Shown: positions 42,856 to 50,268 of the stretch, in pieces
How the letters are laid out: every line of letters begins with the position of its first letter
How positions within the stretch are numbered: the stretch's first letter is position 1
NCBI GenBank assembly: GCA_045539515.1
Contig: JAZQFN010000022.1
Coordinates: 74,240-138,239, forward strand
Length of the DNA stretch: 64,000 nt
Reading direction: 5' to 3'
Origin: RGIG8748 sp045539515
Lineage (GTDB): Bacteria > Bacillota > Clostridia > UMGS1810
Notes under the pieces: generated by a model
Database searches by the model: none
Seen by the model: the letters and a program-made list of their open reading frames with translations, nothing else
What the model was told of the DNA's origin: nothing
Translations under genes and position numbers: made by a program

Positions 42856-43209
42856 ATGGCTACAAAAACAAGTACTAAAAAAACCACAAAAGCAACTGAA
42901 GTTGCAAAACCCGTTAAGGAGGAAAAAAAGATGTCATTAGAAGCATTAGGTATTATTGAAACAAGAGGTTTAGTTGCAGCAATTGAAGCTGCAGATGCTA
43001 TGCTTAAAGCTGCAAATGTTCAGCTTGTAGGCACAGAAAAGATTGGTTCCGGTCTTGTATCCGTTATGGTAAGAGGCGATGTAGGTGCTGTTAAATCTGC
43101 TGTAGAAGCAGGTCAGGCAAATGCATCCAGACTTGGCGAAATCATTGCTACACACGTAATTCCCAGACCTCACGGTGATGTTGAAAAAATCATCCCCACA
43201 CTCAAATAA
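42856..43209 (+). CDS. BMC-H shell protein with optional Lys/Thr-rich N-terminal extension
   Basis: A second PduA-like protein: LEALGIIETRGLVAAIEAADAM, EKIGSGLV pore loop and VIPRPHGDVEKIIP. The long form (117 residues) starts at 42856 behind a GAGG site and adds about 25 residues rich in Lys, Thr and Val/Pro. A second, stronger ribosome site (TAAGGAGG) lies inside this extension and serves an in-frame ATG at 42931, giving a standard 92-residue BMC-H. Both forms may be made. It is probably a duplicate of the preceding gene. Confidence 0.95.
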   Translation: MATKTSTKKTTKATEVAKPVKEEKKMSLEALGIIETRGLVAAIEAADAMLKAANVQLVGTEKIGSGLVSVMVRGDVGAVKSAVEAGQANASRLGEIIATHVIPRPHGDVEKIIPTLK

Positions 43210-43232
43210 TTAACACTTATTGAGGTGATATT

Positions 43233-43496
43233 GTGATTATAGGAAAAGTTGTAGGCAGCATAGTTTCAACAAGAAAAAACGATAATCTGATAGGAAGTAA
43301 ATTTATGGTGGTTGAGCCCTGCAAAGGCATGGCTCAATCCCGATTTGTTGCAATAGATAATGTTGGCGCAGGTATTGGTGAAATCGTTCTTGTTGCCACA
43401 GGAAGTGCTGCAAGAATCGGATGCAATATGGAGCATTCACCCATTGATGCCGCCATAGTCGGTATAGTGGATTCCGGATCAGAATTGGAGTTTTGA
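43233..43496 (+). CDS. pduN: BMC-P pentameric vertex protein (EutN/CcmL/PduN family)
   Basis: The 87-residue protein caps shell vertices. It has the family pattern IIGKVVGSIVSTRKND-LIGSKFMVVEP at the N-terminus, then FVAIDNVGAGIGEIVLVATGSAAR and the conserved PIDAAIVGIVD strand at the C-terminus. The start is GTG at 43233 with a GAGGTGAT site. It is the only BMC-P in the locus, so all twelve vertices would use it. Confidence 0.95.
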   Translation: MIIGKVVGSIVSTRKNDNLIGSKFMVVEPCKGMAQSRFVAIDNVGAGIGEIVLVATGSAARIGCNMEHSPIDAAIVGIVDSGSELEF

Positions 43497-43502
43497 TTTT
43501 AA

Positions 43503-44831
43503 ATGGATATTAACACACTTAAACATCAACTTAAAGATGCGGGTATAACCGGTGCCGGTGGTGCCGGTTTCCCCTCTTATGCAAAACTGAATACTTCTGT
43601 TGATACTGTTATTTTAAACTGCGCCGAATGTGAACCTCTTTTAAGGGTTCATCGTCAGCTTCTTTCCGAGTATGCATACGAAATTTTGTCAACGCTTTCA
43701 ATTATCTGTTCTGCAGTTGGTGCTAAAGAATTTGCAATAGGCATAAAGGAAGAATATAATTATGCTCTTTCGGCATCAAAAGAAGAAATTAAAAACTATT
43801 CCAACGGCAGAATTCATATTCTTCATGAGGTGTACCCTGCCGGAGATGAAGATATACTTACCTACGAAGTAACCGGCAGAATTGTACCGGCCGGCGGTAT
43901 TCCATTGGATGTAGGAGTTATAGTATATAATGTTGAAACAGTATTTAACATTTATAATGCAATTAAGTTAAATAAAAACGTAACACACAAATATGTTACA
44001 GTAACAGGCGAAGTCAATACGCCCAAAACCCTTCGCGTACCTATTGGAACTGCATTTTCAAGACTTATTGAAGAATGCGGAGGCCTAAAAACGGAAGATG
44101 TTGCCCTCATACAAGGAGGACCTATGACCGGCAGAAAAGCATCTTTGAATAATACAGTAACTAAAACTACAAATGCGATAATTGTTCTACCCAAAGAACA
44201 CTATCTGATAAATAAACGAAATCAGAAAATAACCATAAGCATAAAAAGGGCATTAAGTGCCTGTTGCCAATGCAAAACATGCACCGAACTTTGTCCGAGA
44301 AATCTCCTTGGACATCCTATAAGTCCAAGCGATTTTATGCGATGTGTAACATCAAACATTGCCGACACAAAAGCACTTATAAACACCCAGTACTGTTCTC
44401 AGTGCGGTCTTTGTGAAATGTACGCTTGTCCACAGGGATTAAGTCCCGCAATGCTTATTGGCATATATAAATCTCAATTAAAACCCAACGGCATTAGGTT
44501 TGAAAAGCTTTCCGCACCTGAAAAGGTTCGCGAAGAAAGAACATGGCGACAAGTTCCCATGGCAAGACTTATTGGCCGATTGGATATTGAGAAATACAAC
44601 ATCAACGCTCCCCTTTGCGAGGATGATATAACAGTTAATAAGGTTAAGATTCCTTTATCCCAATCAATCGGAGCACCATCTGTACCCTGTGTTGCAATTG
44701 GTGATAAAGTAAATGTGGGTGATGTAATTGCAAAAGAAGCGACGGATGCGCTTTCTTTGCCTCTCCACAGTTCTATTTGCGGAACGATAACCGATATTAC
44801 AGAAAAATTTATTGTAATTTCCAACAAGTAA
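43503..44831 (+). CDS. pduS: PduS-like iron-sulphur flavoprotein (RnfC-type)
   Basis: A 442-residue electron-transfer protein. The N-terminal RnfC/NuoF-like domain carries GAGGAGFPSYAKL for FMN/NADH, the middle SLBB domain contains VTVTGEVNTPKTLRVPIG, and two [4Fe-4S] motifs follow: CCQCKTCTELCPRNLL (about 256-271) and CSQCGLCEMYACPQGLSP. In B12-dependent Pdu systems PduS reduces cobalamin; here the dehydratase needs none, so it probably oxidises NADH and passes electrons out of the compartment, perhaps through PduT. Confidence 0.93.
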   Translation: MDINTLKHQLKDAGITGAGGAGFPSYAKLNTSVDTVILNCAECEPLLRVHRQLLSEYAYEILSTLSIICSAVGAKEFAIGIKEEYNYALSASKEEIKNYSNGRIHILHEVYPAGDEDILTYEVTGRIVPAGGIPLDVGVIVYNVETVFNIYNAIKLNKNVTHKYVTVTGEVNTPKTLRVPIGTAFSRLIEECGGLKTEDVALIQGGPMTGRKASLNNTVTKTTNAIIVLPKEHYLINKRNQKITISIKRALSACCQCKTCTELCPRNLLGHPISPSDFMRCVTSNIADTKALINTQYCSQCGLCEMYACPQGLSPAMLIGIYKSQLKPNGIRFEKLSAPEKVREERTWRQVPMARLIGRLDIEKYNINAPLCEDDITVNKVKIPLSQSIGAPSVPCVAIGDKVNVGDVIAKEATDALSLPLHSSICGTITDITEKFIVISNK

Positions 44832-44850
44832 TCTGAAAGGACTAACTCTT

Positions 44851-45399
44851 ATGGCAAAAGCAATAGGAATGGTTGAATATTTTAATGTAACAACCGGTGT
44901 TCAGGCAGCTGATATTATGTCTAAAACAGCCAATGTTGAAATTCTTGAAGCAATGACTGTATGCCCGGGAAAATACATTGTAATTATATCCGGAGAACTC
45001 AGTGCAGTAAAAGCTTCTGTGGATGCTTCGAAAATCAGATTCCCCAACAAGCTTGTTGACAGCTTTGTTCTGGGAAATCCTCACGAAGATATATTCCCGG
45101 CAATATACGGCACTACCGATCCCGGTGAAGTTTCTGCACTTGGAGTGATTGAAACTTTCTCTGCAGCATCTGCGATTGTTGCTGCAGATATTGCTGCAAA
45201 AACAGCTATAGTTAAACTTATTGAGCTCCGTCTTGCAAAAGGTATGAGCGGTAAATCCTATCTTTTTATTACCGGAGAAGTTGCTGCAGTAACTGCTGCC
45301 ATTGAAAAAGCTAAAGATACTATAAAGGATGATGGTATGTATCTTGATAGTGCAGTTATACCGCGCCCCGACAAAACACTTTGGAAATCCATTCTTTAA
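44851..45399 (+). CDS. pduT: Tandem-BMC trimer shell protein PduT with Fe-S pore
   Basis: The 182-residue protein has two fused BMC domains (AKAIGMVEYFNVTTGVQAADIM; VSALGVIETFSAASAIVAADIA). The pore loop of the first domain has Cys38 in the TVCPGKY context, matching the PduT cysteine that holds a [4Fe-4S] cluster at the threefold pore. It lies 19 bases after pduS, whose product binds PduT in Pdu systems. This supports an electron path across the shell. Confidence 0.95.
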   Translation: MAKAIGMVEYFNVTTGVQAADIMSKTANVEILEAMTVCPGKYIVIISGELSAVKASVDASKIRFPNKLVDSFVLGNPHEDIFPAIYGTTDPGEVSALGVIETFSAASAIVAADIAAKTAIVKLIELRLAKGMSGKSYLFITGEVAAVTAAIEKAKDTIKDDGMYLDSAVIPRPDKTLWKSIL

Positions 45400-45417
45400 T
45401 TGAGAGGACTGACTAAT

Positions 45418-46830
45418 ATGAATAACGAACAATACATAAGTGAAATTGTTGCCAATGTAATCAAATCCATAGGTACCGAAAAAAGCTCCCAAGTTCCAAA
45501 AACAGCCACACATAAAAAGGGTGTTTTTGCATCAATGTCCGATGCACTTCAAGCTGTAGACAAAGCTTACAAACAGCTTAAAAAATATTCTGTAGAACAA
45601 CGGGAAGAAATGATTAAAAATATCCGTAGACTTACTCTCGAAGAAGCAGAAATTATGGCAAAAATGGGTGTTGAAGAAACCGGTATGGGAAATGTTGCCG
45701 ACAAGATTGTCAAGCATCAGTTAGTTGCCAGAAAAACACCCGGTACAGAAGATTTAAAACCCACTGCAATGACCGGCGATGACGGACTTACTCTTGTGGA
45801 AATGGCACCCTATGGTGTTATAGGAAGTATTACTCCTTCTACCAATCCGTCTGAAACCGTAATTTGTAATTCTATGGGTATGATAGCAGCCGGAAACGGT
45901 GTTGTTTTTAATCCTCACCCCAATGCAAAAAAAATAGCAAATTATGCTGTTGACCTGGTAAACAGAGCTGTTCTCGAGGCAGGTGGACCTGAAAATCTGG
46001 TTGTTTCCGTAGAAAACCCCACAAAGGAATCCTCCGACGAAATGATGCAATCTTCTATTGTAAGGATGCTTGTTGCCACAGGAGGTCCCGGTGTTGTTAA
46101 AGCTCTCCTTTCCTCTGGAAAGAAAGCAATCGGTGCGGGTGCAGGAAATCCTCCCGTTATCGTTGATGACACTGCAGACATAAAAAAAGCCGCAAAAGAT
46201 ATTGTAAGCGGTGCAAGTTTTGATAACAACCTTCCCTGCATTGCTGAAAAAGAATGTTTTGCTTTTGCAAACATTGCAGACCAGCTTATGGCCGAAATGC
46301 AGAAACACGGTGCATTTATGGTCAAAGGTGACGATATTCAGAAGCTTATTGACCTGTGTCTTATAAACAAAGACGGTAAATACTCCATCAATAAAAAATG
46401 GGTTGGAAAAGATGCGTATAAGTTCCTTGAAGCAATAGGCATATCTGCCCCAAGCGGAACAAAGCTTATAATATGTGAAACAGATGCTTCCCACCCCTTT
46501 GTTCAGGAAGAACTTATGATGCCAATCCTTGCTATTGTTCGCGTTCCCGATATTGACACAGCAATAGAAGAAGCATGCAAGGCTGAACACGGCAACAGAC
46601 ATTCGGCACATATTCATTCCAAGAATATTGACCATCTTTCGAGATTTGCAAAAGAAGTTGAAACAACCATATTTGTAAAGAATGCCCCCTCCTATGCCGG
46701 TATAGGTGCAGGGGGAGAAGGTTATACAACCTTTACAATTGCAGGCCCTACAGGCGAAGGCTTAACCGCCGCACACTCCTTTACCCGAAGCAGAAGATGT
46801 GTACTGGTAGACGGTTTCCATATTGTATAA
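45418..46830 (+). CDS. pduP: CoA-acylating propionaldehyde dehydrogenase (PduP-like)
   Basis: PduP oxidises propionaldehyde to propionyl-CoA with NAD+ inside the compartment. The 470-residue protein begins with the amphipathic cargo helix NNEQYISEIVANVIKSIG and a short linker. In the aldehyde dehydrogenase fold the catalytic Cys274 lies in FDNNLPCIAEKE. The ITPSTNPSET substrate segment and the GAGAGNPPVIVDDTA block are conserved. The start is ATG 45418 behind GAGAGG; a TTG at 45400 in the same frame overlaps pduT. Confidence 0.96.
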   Translation: MNNEQYISEIVANVIKSIGTEKSSQVPKTATHKKGVFASMSDALQAVDKAYKQLKKYSVEQREEMIKNIRRLTLEEAEIMAKMGVEETGMGNVADKIVKHQLVARKTPGTEDLKPTAMTGDDGLTLVEMAPYGVIGSITPSTNPSETVICNSMGMIAAGNGVVFNPHPNAKKIANYAVDLVNRAVLEAGGPENLVVSVENPTKESSDEMMQSSIVRMLVATGGPGVVKALLSSGKKAIGAGAGNPPVIVDDTADIKKAAKDIVSGASFDNNLPCIAEKECFAFANIADQLMAEMQKHGAFMVKGDDIQKLIDLCLINKDGKYSINKKWVGKDAYKFLEAIGISAPSGTKLIICETDASHPFVQEELMMPILAIVRVPDIDTAIEEACKAEHGNRHSAHIHSKNIDHLSRFAKEVETTIFVKNAPSYAGIGAGGEGYTTFTIAGPTGEGLTAAHSFTRSRRCVLVDGFHIV

Positions 46831-46857
46831 AACATTAAGAAAGAACGGTTAAATCAT

Positions 46858-47511
46858 ATGAATGCATTAGGATTAATTGAGGTTTACAGTTTTACAACAG
46901 CATTATACGTAGCGGATTTAATGGCAAAAGCTGCTGATGTTAAGGTTATAGCCTTTGACAGAAACAGACCCTTTGCTCCCGACGCTCCTGCTCCTCTTAT
47001 TATGATTGTTAAAGTTGAAGGAAGCGTAGCTGCAGTTAAGGCTGCCATTGATGCTGCGTCGGACTATGCCAAATCCAAAAACAGATACATTGTATCACAC
47101 ATAATAGCACGTCCTGATGAAAGCACAGAAAAAATGGCTTATCTTATGGACATAAACAAGGATAAATTTAATAAAAAATTTCCAAAAACCATGAAAAATG
47201 CTGAAGCCCCAACCCAACCTTTCGGTAAAGCAATCGGCATACTGGAAATTTCCGGTTTCACAGCTTCTGTAGTTGCTCTTGATGCTATGTGCAAAGCTGC
47301 AGAGGTACATCTTCTTCACAAGGAAGAAAGACTTGGCGGAAAACTTGTTACCTTGGTTGTTGCAGGCAGTGTATCTGCTGTAAAAGCTTCCGTTGAACAT
47401 GGAAAAGCCATTGCATCACCGGTTGGTGAGGTTTTCGGAACAGAAATCATACCAAGTCCCCACCCCGAACTACTGAAATTCTTTGATTTGGATATTATCA
47501 AGGAGAACTAA
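46858..47511 (+). CDS. Tandem-BMC trimer shell protein (BMC-T)
   Basis: The 217-residue protein carries two non-permuted BMC domains: ALGLIEVYSFTTALYVADLMAKAADV and, from about residue 122, KAIGILEISGFTASVVALDAMCKAAEV. They are joined by a charged linker (DINKDKFNKKFPKTMKNAE). It has no pore cysteine of the PduT kind. The first-domain pore loop is long and proline-rich (RNRPFAPDAPAP), a possible gated pore. It sits between pduP and pduL. PduB-like function is possible, but the order of secondary structure suggests a different BMC-T subgroup. Confidence 0.9.
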   Translation: MNALGLIEVYSFTTALYVADLMAKAADVKVIAFDRNRPFAPDAPAPLIMIVKVEGSVAAVKAAIDAASDYAKSKNRYIVSHIIARPDESTEKMAYLMDINKDKFNKKFPKTMKNAEAPTQPFGKAIGILEISGFTASVVALDAMCKAAEVHLLHKEERLGGKLVTLVVAGSVSAVKASVEHGKAIASPVGEVFGTEIIPSPHPELLKFFDLDIIKEN

Positions 47512-47514
47512 ACA

Positions 47515-48150
47515 ATGTATGATATTAACAAAATTGAAAAAGCAGTAACCAAGATATTAAAAGAATACAAACAAGATAAAAACAACGAGATTAAAATAGG
47601 GGTATCACAAAGACATATTCATCTTTCAAGAGAAGATTTGGATACTTTATTCGGAAAAGGATATGAACTTACCAAAAAGAAAGTTCTTATGGGTAGAGAA
47701 TATGCTGCCGAAGAATGTGTAACTCTTGTTGGTCCTTCCCTTAAATCAATAGAAAAAGTACGTGTACTTGGTCCTGTGAGAAAAAATACTCAGGTCGAAA
47801 TTTCAAAAACCGACACCTTTGTACTTAAAGTAAGCCCTCCGGTAAGACCTTCCGGCGAAGTCGAGGGTTCAGAAAAACTTGTAATTGTGGGTCCTAAAGG
47901 CACTGTATACCTTAAGCAAGGTGTAATAATTGCAAACAGGCATATACATCTTACACCGGATTATGCGCTCCGTCACGGTATAAAAGACGGCGACTATGTT
48001 GATGTAATGGTAGAAAGTGTTAAGCCAACCAAATTCTACGACGTACAGGTTCGTGTACGTGATGACTTCAATGTTGAAATGCACATTGATACAGATGATG
48101 CAAACTCTGCCGGAATCAAAAACGGAGATATGGTAAAGATTATAAAATAA
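47515..48150 (+). CDS. pduL: Phosphate propanoyltransferase PduL with cargo-like N-terminus
   Basis: PduL converts propionyl-CoA and phosphate to propionyl-phosphate and regenerates CoA in the lumen. The 211-residue protein starts with an amphipathic helix (YDINKIEKAVTKILKEYKQ) typical of encapsulation peptides. Two beta-barrel repeats with the metal-binding His motifs follow: SQRHIHLSREDLDTLFG (about 33-49) and ANRHIHLTPDYA (about 141-152). It follows the BMC-T gene by three bases. Confidence 0.95.
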   Translation: MYDINKIEKAVTKILKEYKQDKNNEIKIGVSQRHIHLSREDLDTLFGKGYELTKKKVLMGREYAAEECVTLVGPSLKSIEKVRVLGPVRKNTQVEISKTDTFVLKVSPPVRPSGEVEGSEKLVIVGPKGTVYLKQGVIIANRHIHLTPDYALRHGIKDGDYVDVMVESVKPTKFYDVQVRVRDDFNVEMHIDTDDANSAGIKNGDMVKIIK

Positions 48151-48163
48151 TGAGGTGAACTTA

Positions 48164-48925
48164 ATGTTTGCTGTAGAAAGACAAAAAAGAATAATTGATG
48201 CACTTAAAACAGACGGTGCTGTATGGGTAAGCAAATTAAGCCAGGAACTTGGTGTTACAGAAGAAACTGTAAGACGTGACCTGGAAAAGCTTGAAAAGCA
48301 GGAAGCACTCGTTAGAACTCACGGCGGTGCAATCCCTGTTGATGAAAGCAACCATGAAATGTCCCTTGAAAAGCGTAAACATTTAAATGCAGATGCAAAA
48401 GAAAAACTCGCAAAAGAAGCAGTGAAACATATTGTCCCCGGTGATACAATATTTCTTGATGCATCAACAACAACATTCTATATGGCGCGTGAACTAAAAA
48501 ACATGAAGGATATTACCATTGTTACAAACTCAATAAGAGTTATTTCCGAGCTTGCAGGTGTTGCAAATTTAAAAGTCATTGGCATAGGCGGATTTGTAAG
48601 CAACAACCAGTCTTTTGTGGGTACTTTAGCCTGCAACTACATTAATCAGAACTGCTATGCCAACAAAGTGTTTTTCTCCAGCCGTGGTGTTACTCAAAAC
48701 AGCGGTATTCTCGACAGCAATGAGCAGGAATGGGCAATAAAGCAAGCAATGATAAAAAATGCAAAAACAAAGTTTTATATTTGTGATAAATCCAAAATAG
48801 GAAGAATTGGTTTTGCAAAGCTTGCTGACTTTGAAGAAATAGATTATTTTATTTCAGAAAAAGATTTTTGTGACGAAATACAAAAAACACTTGTAGACTT
48901 AAATGTAAAAATAATAACTGTATAG
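48164..48925 (+). CDS. DeoR-family transcriptional regulator
   Basis: The 253-residue protein has the DeoR helix-turn-helix (RQKRIIDALKTDGAVWVSKLSQELGVTEETVRRDLEKLEKQ, about 4-44, with the TVRRDL signature), then VRTHGGA and a sugar-phosphate sensor domain with GDTIFLDASTTTFYMA and VTNSIRV. The start is ATG 48164 behind GAGGTG; a GTG at 48155 lies in that ribosome site. As last gene of the microcompartment unit it is the likely repressor, releasing on a deoxysugar phosphate or DHAP, with the 39589-39607 palindrome the best candidate site. Confidence 0.92.
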   Translation: MFAVERQKRIIDALKTDGAVWVSKLSQELGVTEETVRRDLEKLEKQEALVRTHGGAIPVDESNHEMSLEKRKHLNADAKEKLAKEAVKHIVPGDTIFLDASTTTFYMARELKNMKDITIVTNSIRVISELAGVANLKVIGIGGFVSNNQSFVGTLACNYINQNCYANKVFFSSRGVTQNSGILDSNEQEWAIKQAMIKNAKTKFYICDKSKIGRIGFAKLADFEEIDYFISEKDFCDEIQKTLVDLNVKIITV

Positions 48926-48930
48926 CAATA

Positions 48931-48976
48931 ATTACCGGTCATTTTTTTATGACCGGTAATTTTTTAATTTTTTTTA
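48931..48976 (+). terminator. Rho-independent terminator of the microcompartment unit
   Basis: A 12-bp stem (48931-48942 with 48949-48960) and a 6-T loop are followed by a long T-rich tract, just after the DeoR stop. Confidence 0.94.
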
Positions 48977-49007
48977 AAAATATTGTCAATAATTATATCA
49001 TTTAAGG

Positions 49008-49037
49008 TTGACAATACAATATGTTTTGTTGTAAAAT
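49008..49037 (+). promoter_or_regulatory. Promoter of carA-carB/dapF
   Basis: A perfect TTGACA (49008-49013) and TAAAAT (49032-49037) have an 18-base spacer. Confidence 0.75.
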
Positions 49038-49186
49038 AAATAAGATAAAATAACATAATCTGTTTATAACTGATTTTTTACCATAAGGGGCGGGCAGTTT
49101 ATGTCTTTCCCTGTTTTTTTGGGCGTTTTTATCTTTTTCAGCAATATGTGTCTTATGACGCAAATCTTTAACCCGGAGGAATTTTT
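49038..49186 (+). promoter_or_regulatory. Unexplained carA leader
   Basis: The roughly 140-base leader has a G-rich block (GGGGCGGGC at about 49087-49095), two T runs and a distant pair CATAAG / CTTATG enclosing most of it. No PyrR-binding consensus, T-box or named riboswitch is recognised, but the composition differs from other leaders here. It may be an attenuator. Confidence 0.35.
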
Positions 49187-50266
49187 ATGAATAAGACCTT
49201 ATATCTTGTACTTGAAAACGGAAAAATCTTTGAAGGCTATTCAATCGGTGCAAAAGGCGAAGTGACAGGAGAAACTGTCTTCCAGACAGCAGTTCTTGGA
49301 TACAATGAAACCATAACCGATCCAAAATATTACGGACAGATAGTTGTACAAACCTTCCCTCTTATCGGGAATTACGGTATCATCGAAGAAGAGCTTGAAA
49401 CTATGAAACCCGTAATCGGCGGATACATAGTAAAATCCATTTCCGATACACCCTCAAACTTTCGTTGCGAGGGTAAGCTCGAAGACTACATGAAAGAAAA
49501 CAATATTATCGGTCTTGCAGGAATAGATACAAGAGAGCTTACCAGAATTCTTCGTGAAAACGGAACTATGAACGGCAAAATAACTGCTGATATATCCGAT
49601 ATAGATTCCATAATCAAAGAGCTTAAAGCTCATAAAGCTACTGTAGACTACAGCGAGCTTAGCATAAGTGAAATTGAAGAAATAACAGTAGAAAATGCTC
49701 AGAACAGCGTTTGTCTTTATGACCTGGGCGCTACAAACGCTTTTTACGACATACTTACAAAAAACAATCTCAATGTAACTGTGGTTCCCTATAACACCAA
49801 AGCAGAAGAAATTTTTGAAATTGCTCCAGATGGTGTTGTTATTTCCGAAGGTCCGGGCAATCCCGAGGAATGTACGGCCATAGTTGACGAAATCAAAAAA
49901 ATCATAGACAGAAACATTCCCGTATACGGCTGTGGCTTAGGTCACCAGCTGGTTGCACTTGCTCTGGGGGCAAAAACAAAGAAACATCCTTACGGTCACA
50001 GGGGTGCTAACCAACCTGTAAAGGATACCGTAACAGATAAAATTTACATTACAAGCCAGAATCACGGTTATATAGTAGATGAAGATTCTCTCCCGGGAAA
50101 TGCAAAAATCACCTTTGTAAATGTTAATGATAAAACAATCGAAGGACTTGAATTTGAAGATAAAAAATCTATAACAACACAGTTCATCCCCAATCTTTGC
50201 AAAGGACCTCATAACACAAAGTACATCATTGACAGATTTGTAAGCATTATGAAAGGAGATGAATAA
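49187..50266 (+). CDS. carA: Carbamoyl-phosphate synthase small subunit lacking the glutaminase triad
   Basis: The 359-residue protein has the full CarA layout: an N-terminal domain (ENGKIFEGYSIGAKGEVTG, GLAGIDTRELTR) and a class I amidotransferase domain. The nucleophile motif, usually G-I-C-L-G-H-Q, reads G-C249-G250-L-G-H-Q, so the catalytic Cys position is Gly and a Cys sits one place earlier. The usual QFHPEASPGPH reads QFIPNLCKGPH, so the triad His and Glu are Ile334 and Asn336. Glutamine hydrolysis by the normal route is therefore not expected. It probably serves as a structural partner for an ammonia-using synthase. It is two bases from carB. Confidence 0.93.
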   Translation: MNKTLYLVLENGKIFEGYSIGAKGEVTGETVFQTAVLGYNETITDPKYYGQIVVQTFPLIGNYGIIEEELETMKPVIGGYIVKSISDTPSNFRCEGKLEDYMKENNIIGLAGIDTRELTRILRENGTMNGKITADISDIDSIIKELKAHKATVDYSELSISEIEEITVENAQNSVCLYDLGATNAFYDILTKNNLNVTVVPYNTKAEEIFEIAPDGVVISEGPGNPEECTAIVDEIKKIIDRNIPVYGCGLGHQLVALALGAKTKKHPYGHRGANQPVKDTVTDKIYITSQNHGYIVDEDSLPGNAKITFVNVNDKTIEGLEFEDKKSITTQFIPNLCKGPHNTKYIIDRFVSIMKGDE

Positions 50267-50268
50267 TT

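Noticed and set aside
42559..43209. The two BMC-H genes as one frameshifted tandem protein
   Set aside because: Each has its own start, stop and ribosome site and a complete BMC domain.
45400..45417. TTG start for pduP at 45400
   Set aside because: It lies at the end of pduT and would put residues before the cargo helix; ATG 45418 has a well-placed GAGAGG site.
44842..45513. A 223-codon minus-strand frame opposite pduT
   Set aside because: Shadow of the alanine/valine-rich BMC-T sequence; composition is Cys, Asn and Phe rich and it matches no family.
45754..46635. A 293-codon open frame on the minus strand opposite pduP
   Set aside because: It is antisense to a clearly conserved gene, is rich in Cys, Phe, Tyr and Asn as expected of a shadow frame, and has no ribosome site.
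34691..48925. Cobalamin riboswitch or B12 genes in the microcompartment locus
   Set aside because: No B12-box-like sequence and no PduCDE, PduGH or adenosyltransferase genes; the dehydratase is of the glycyl-radical type.
48976..49186. PyrR or classical pyrimidine attenuator before carA
   Set aside because: No PyrR anti-antiterminator consensus and no proper terminator hairpin could be found.
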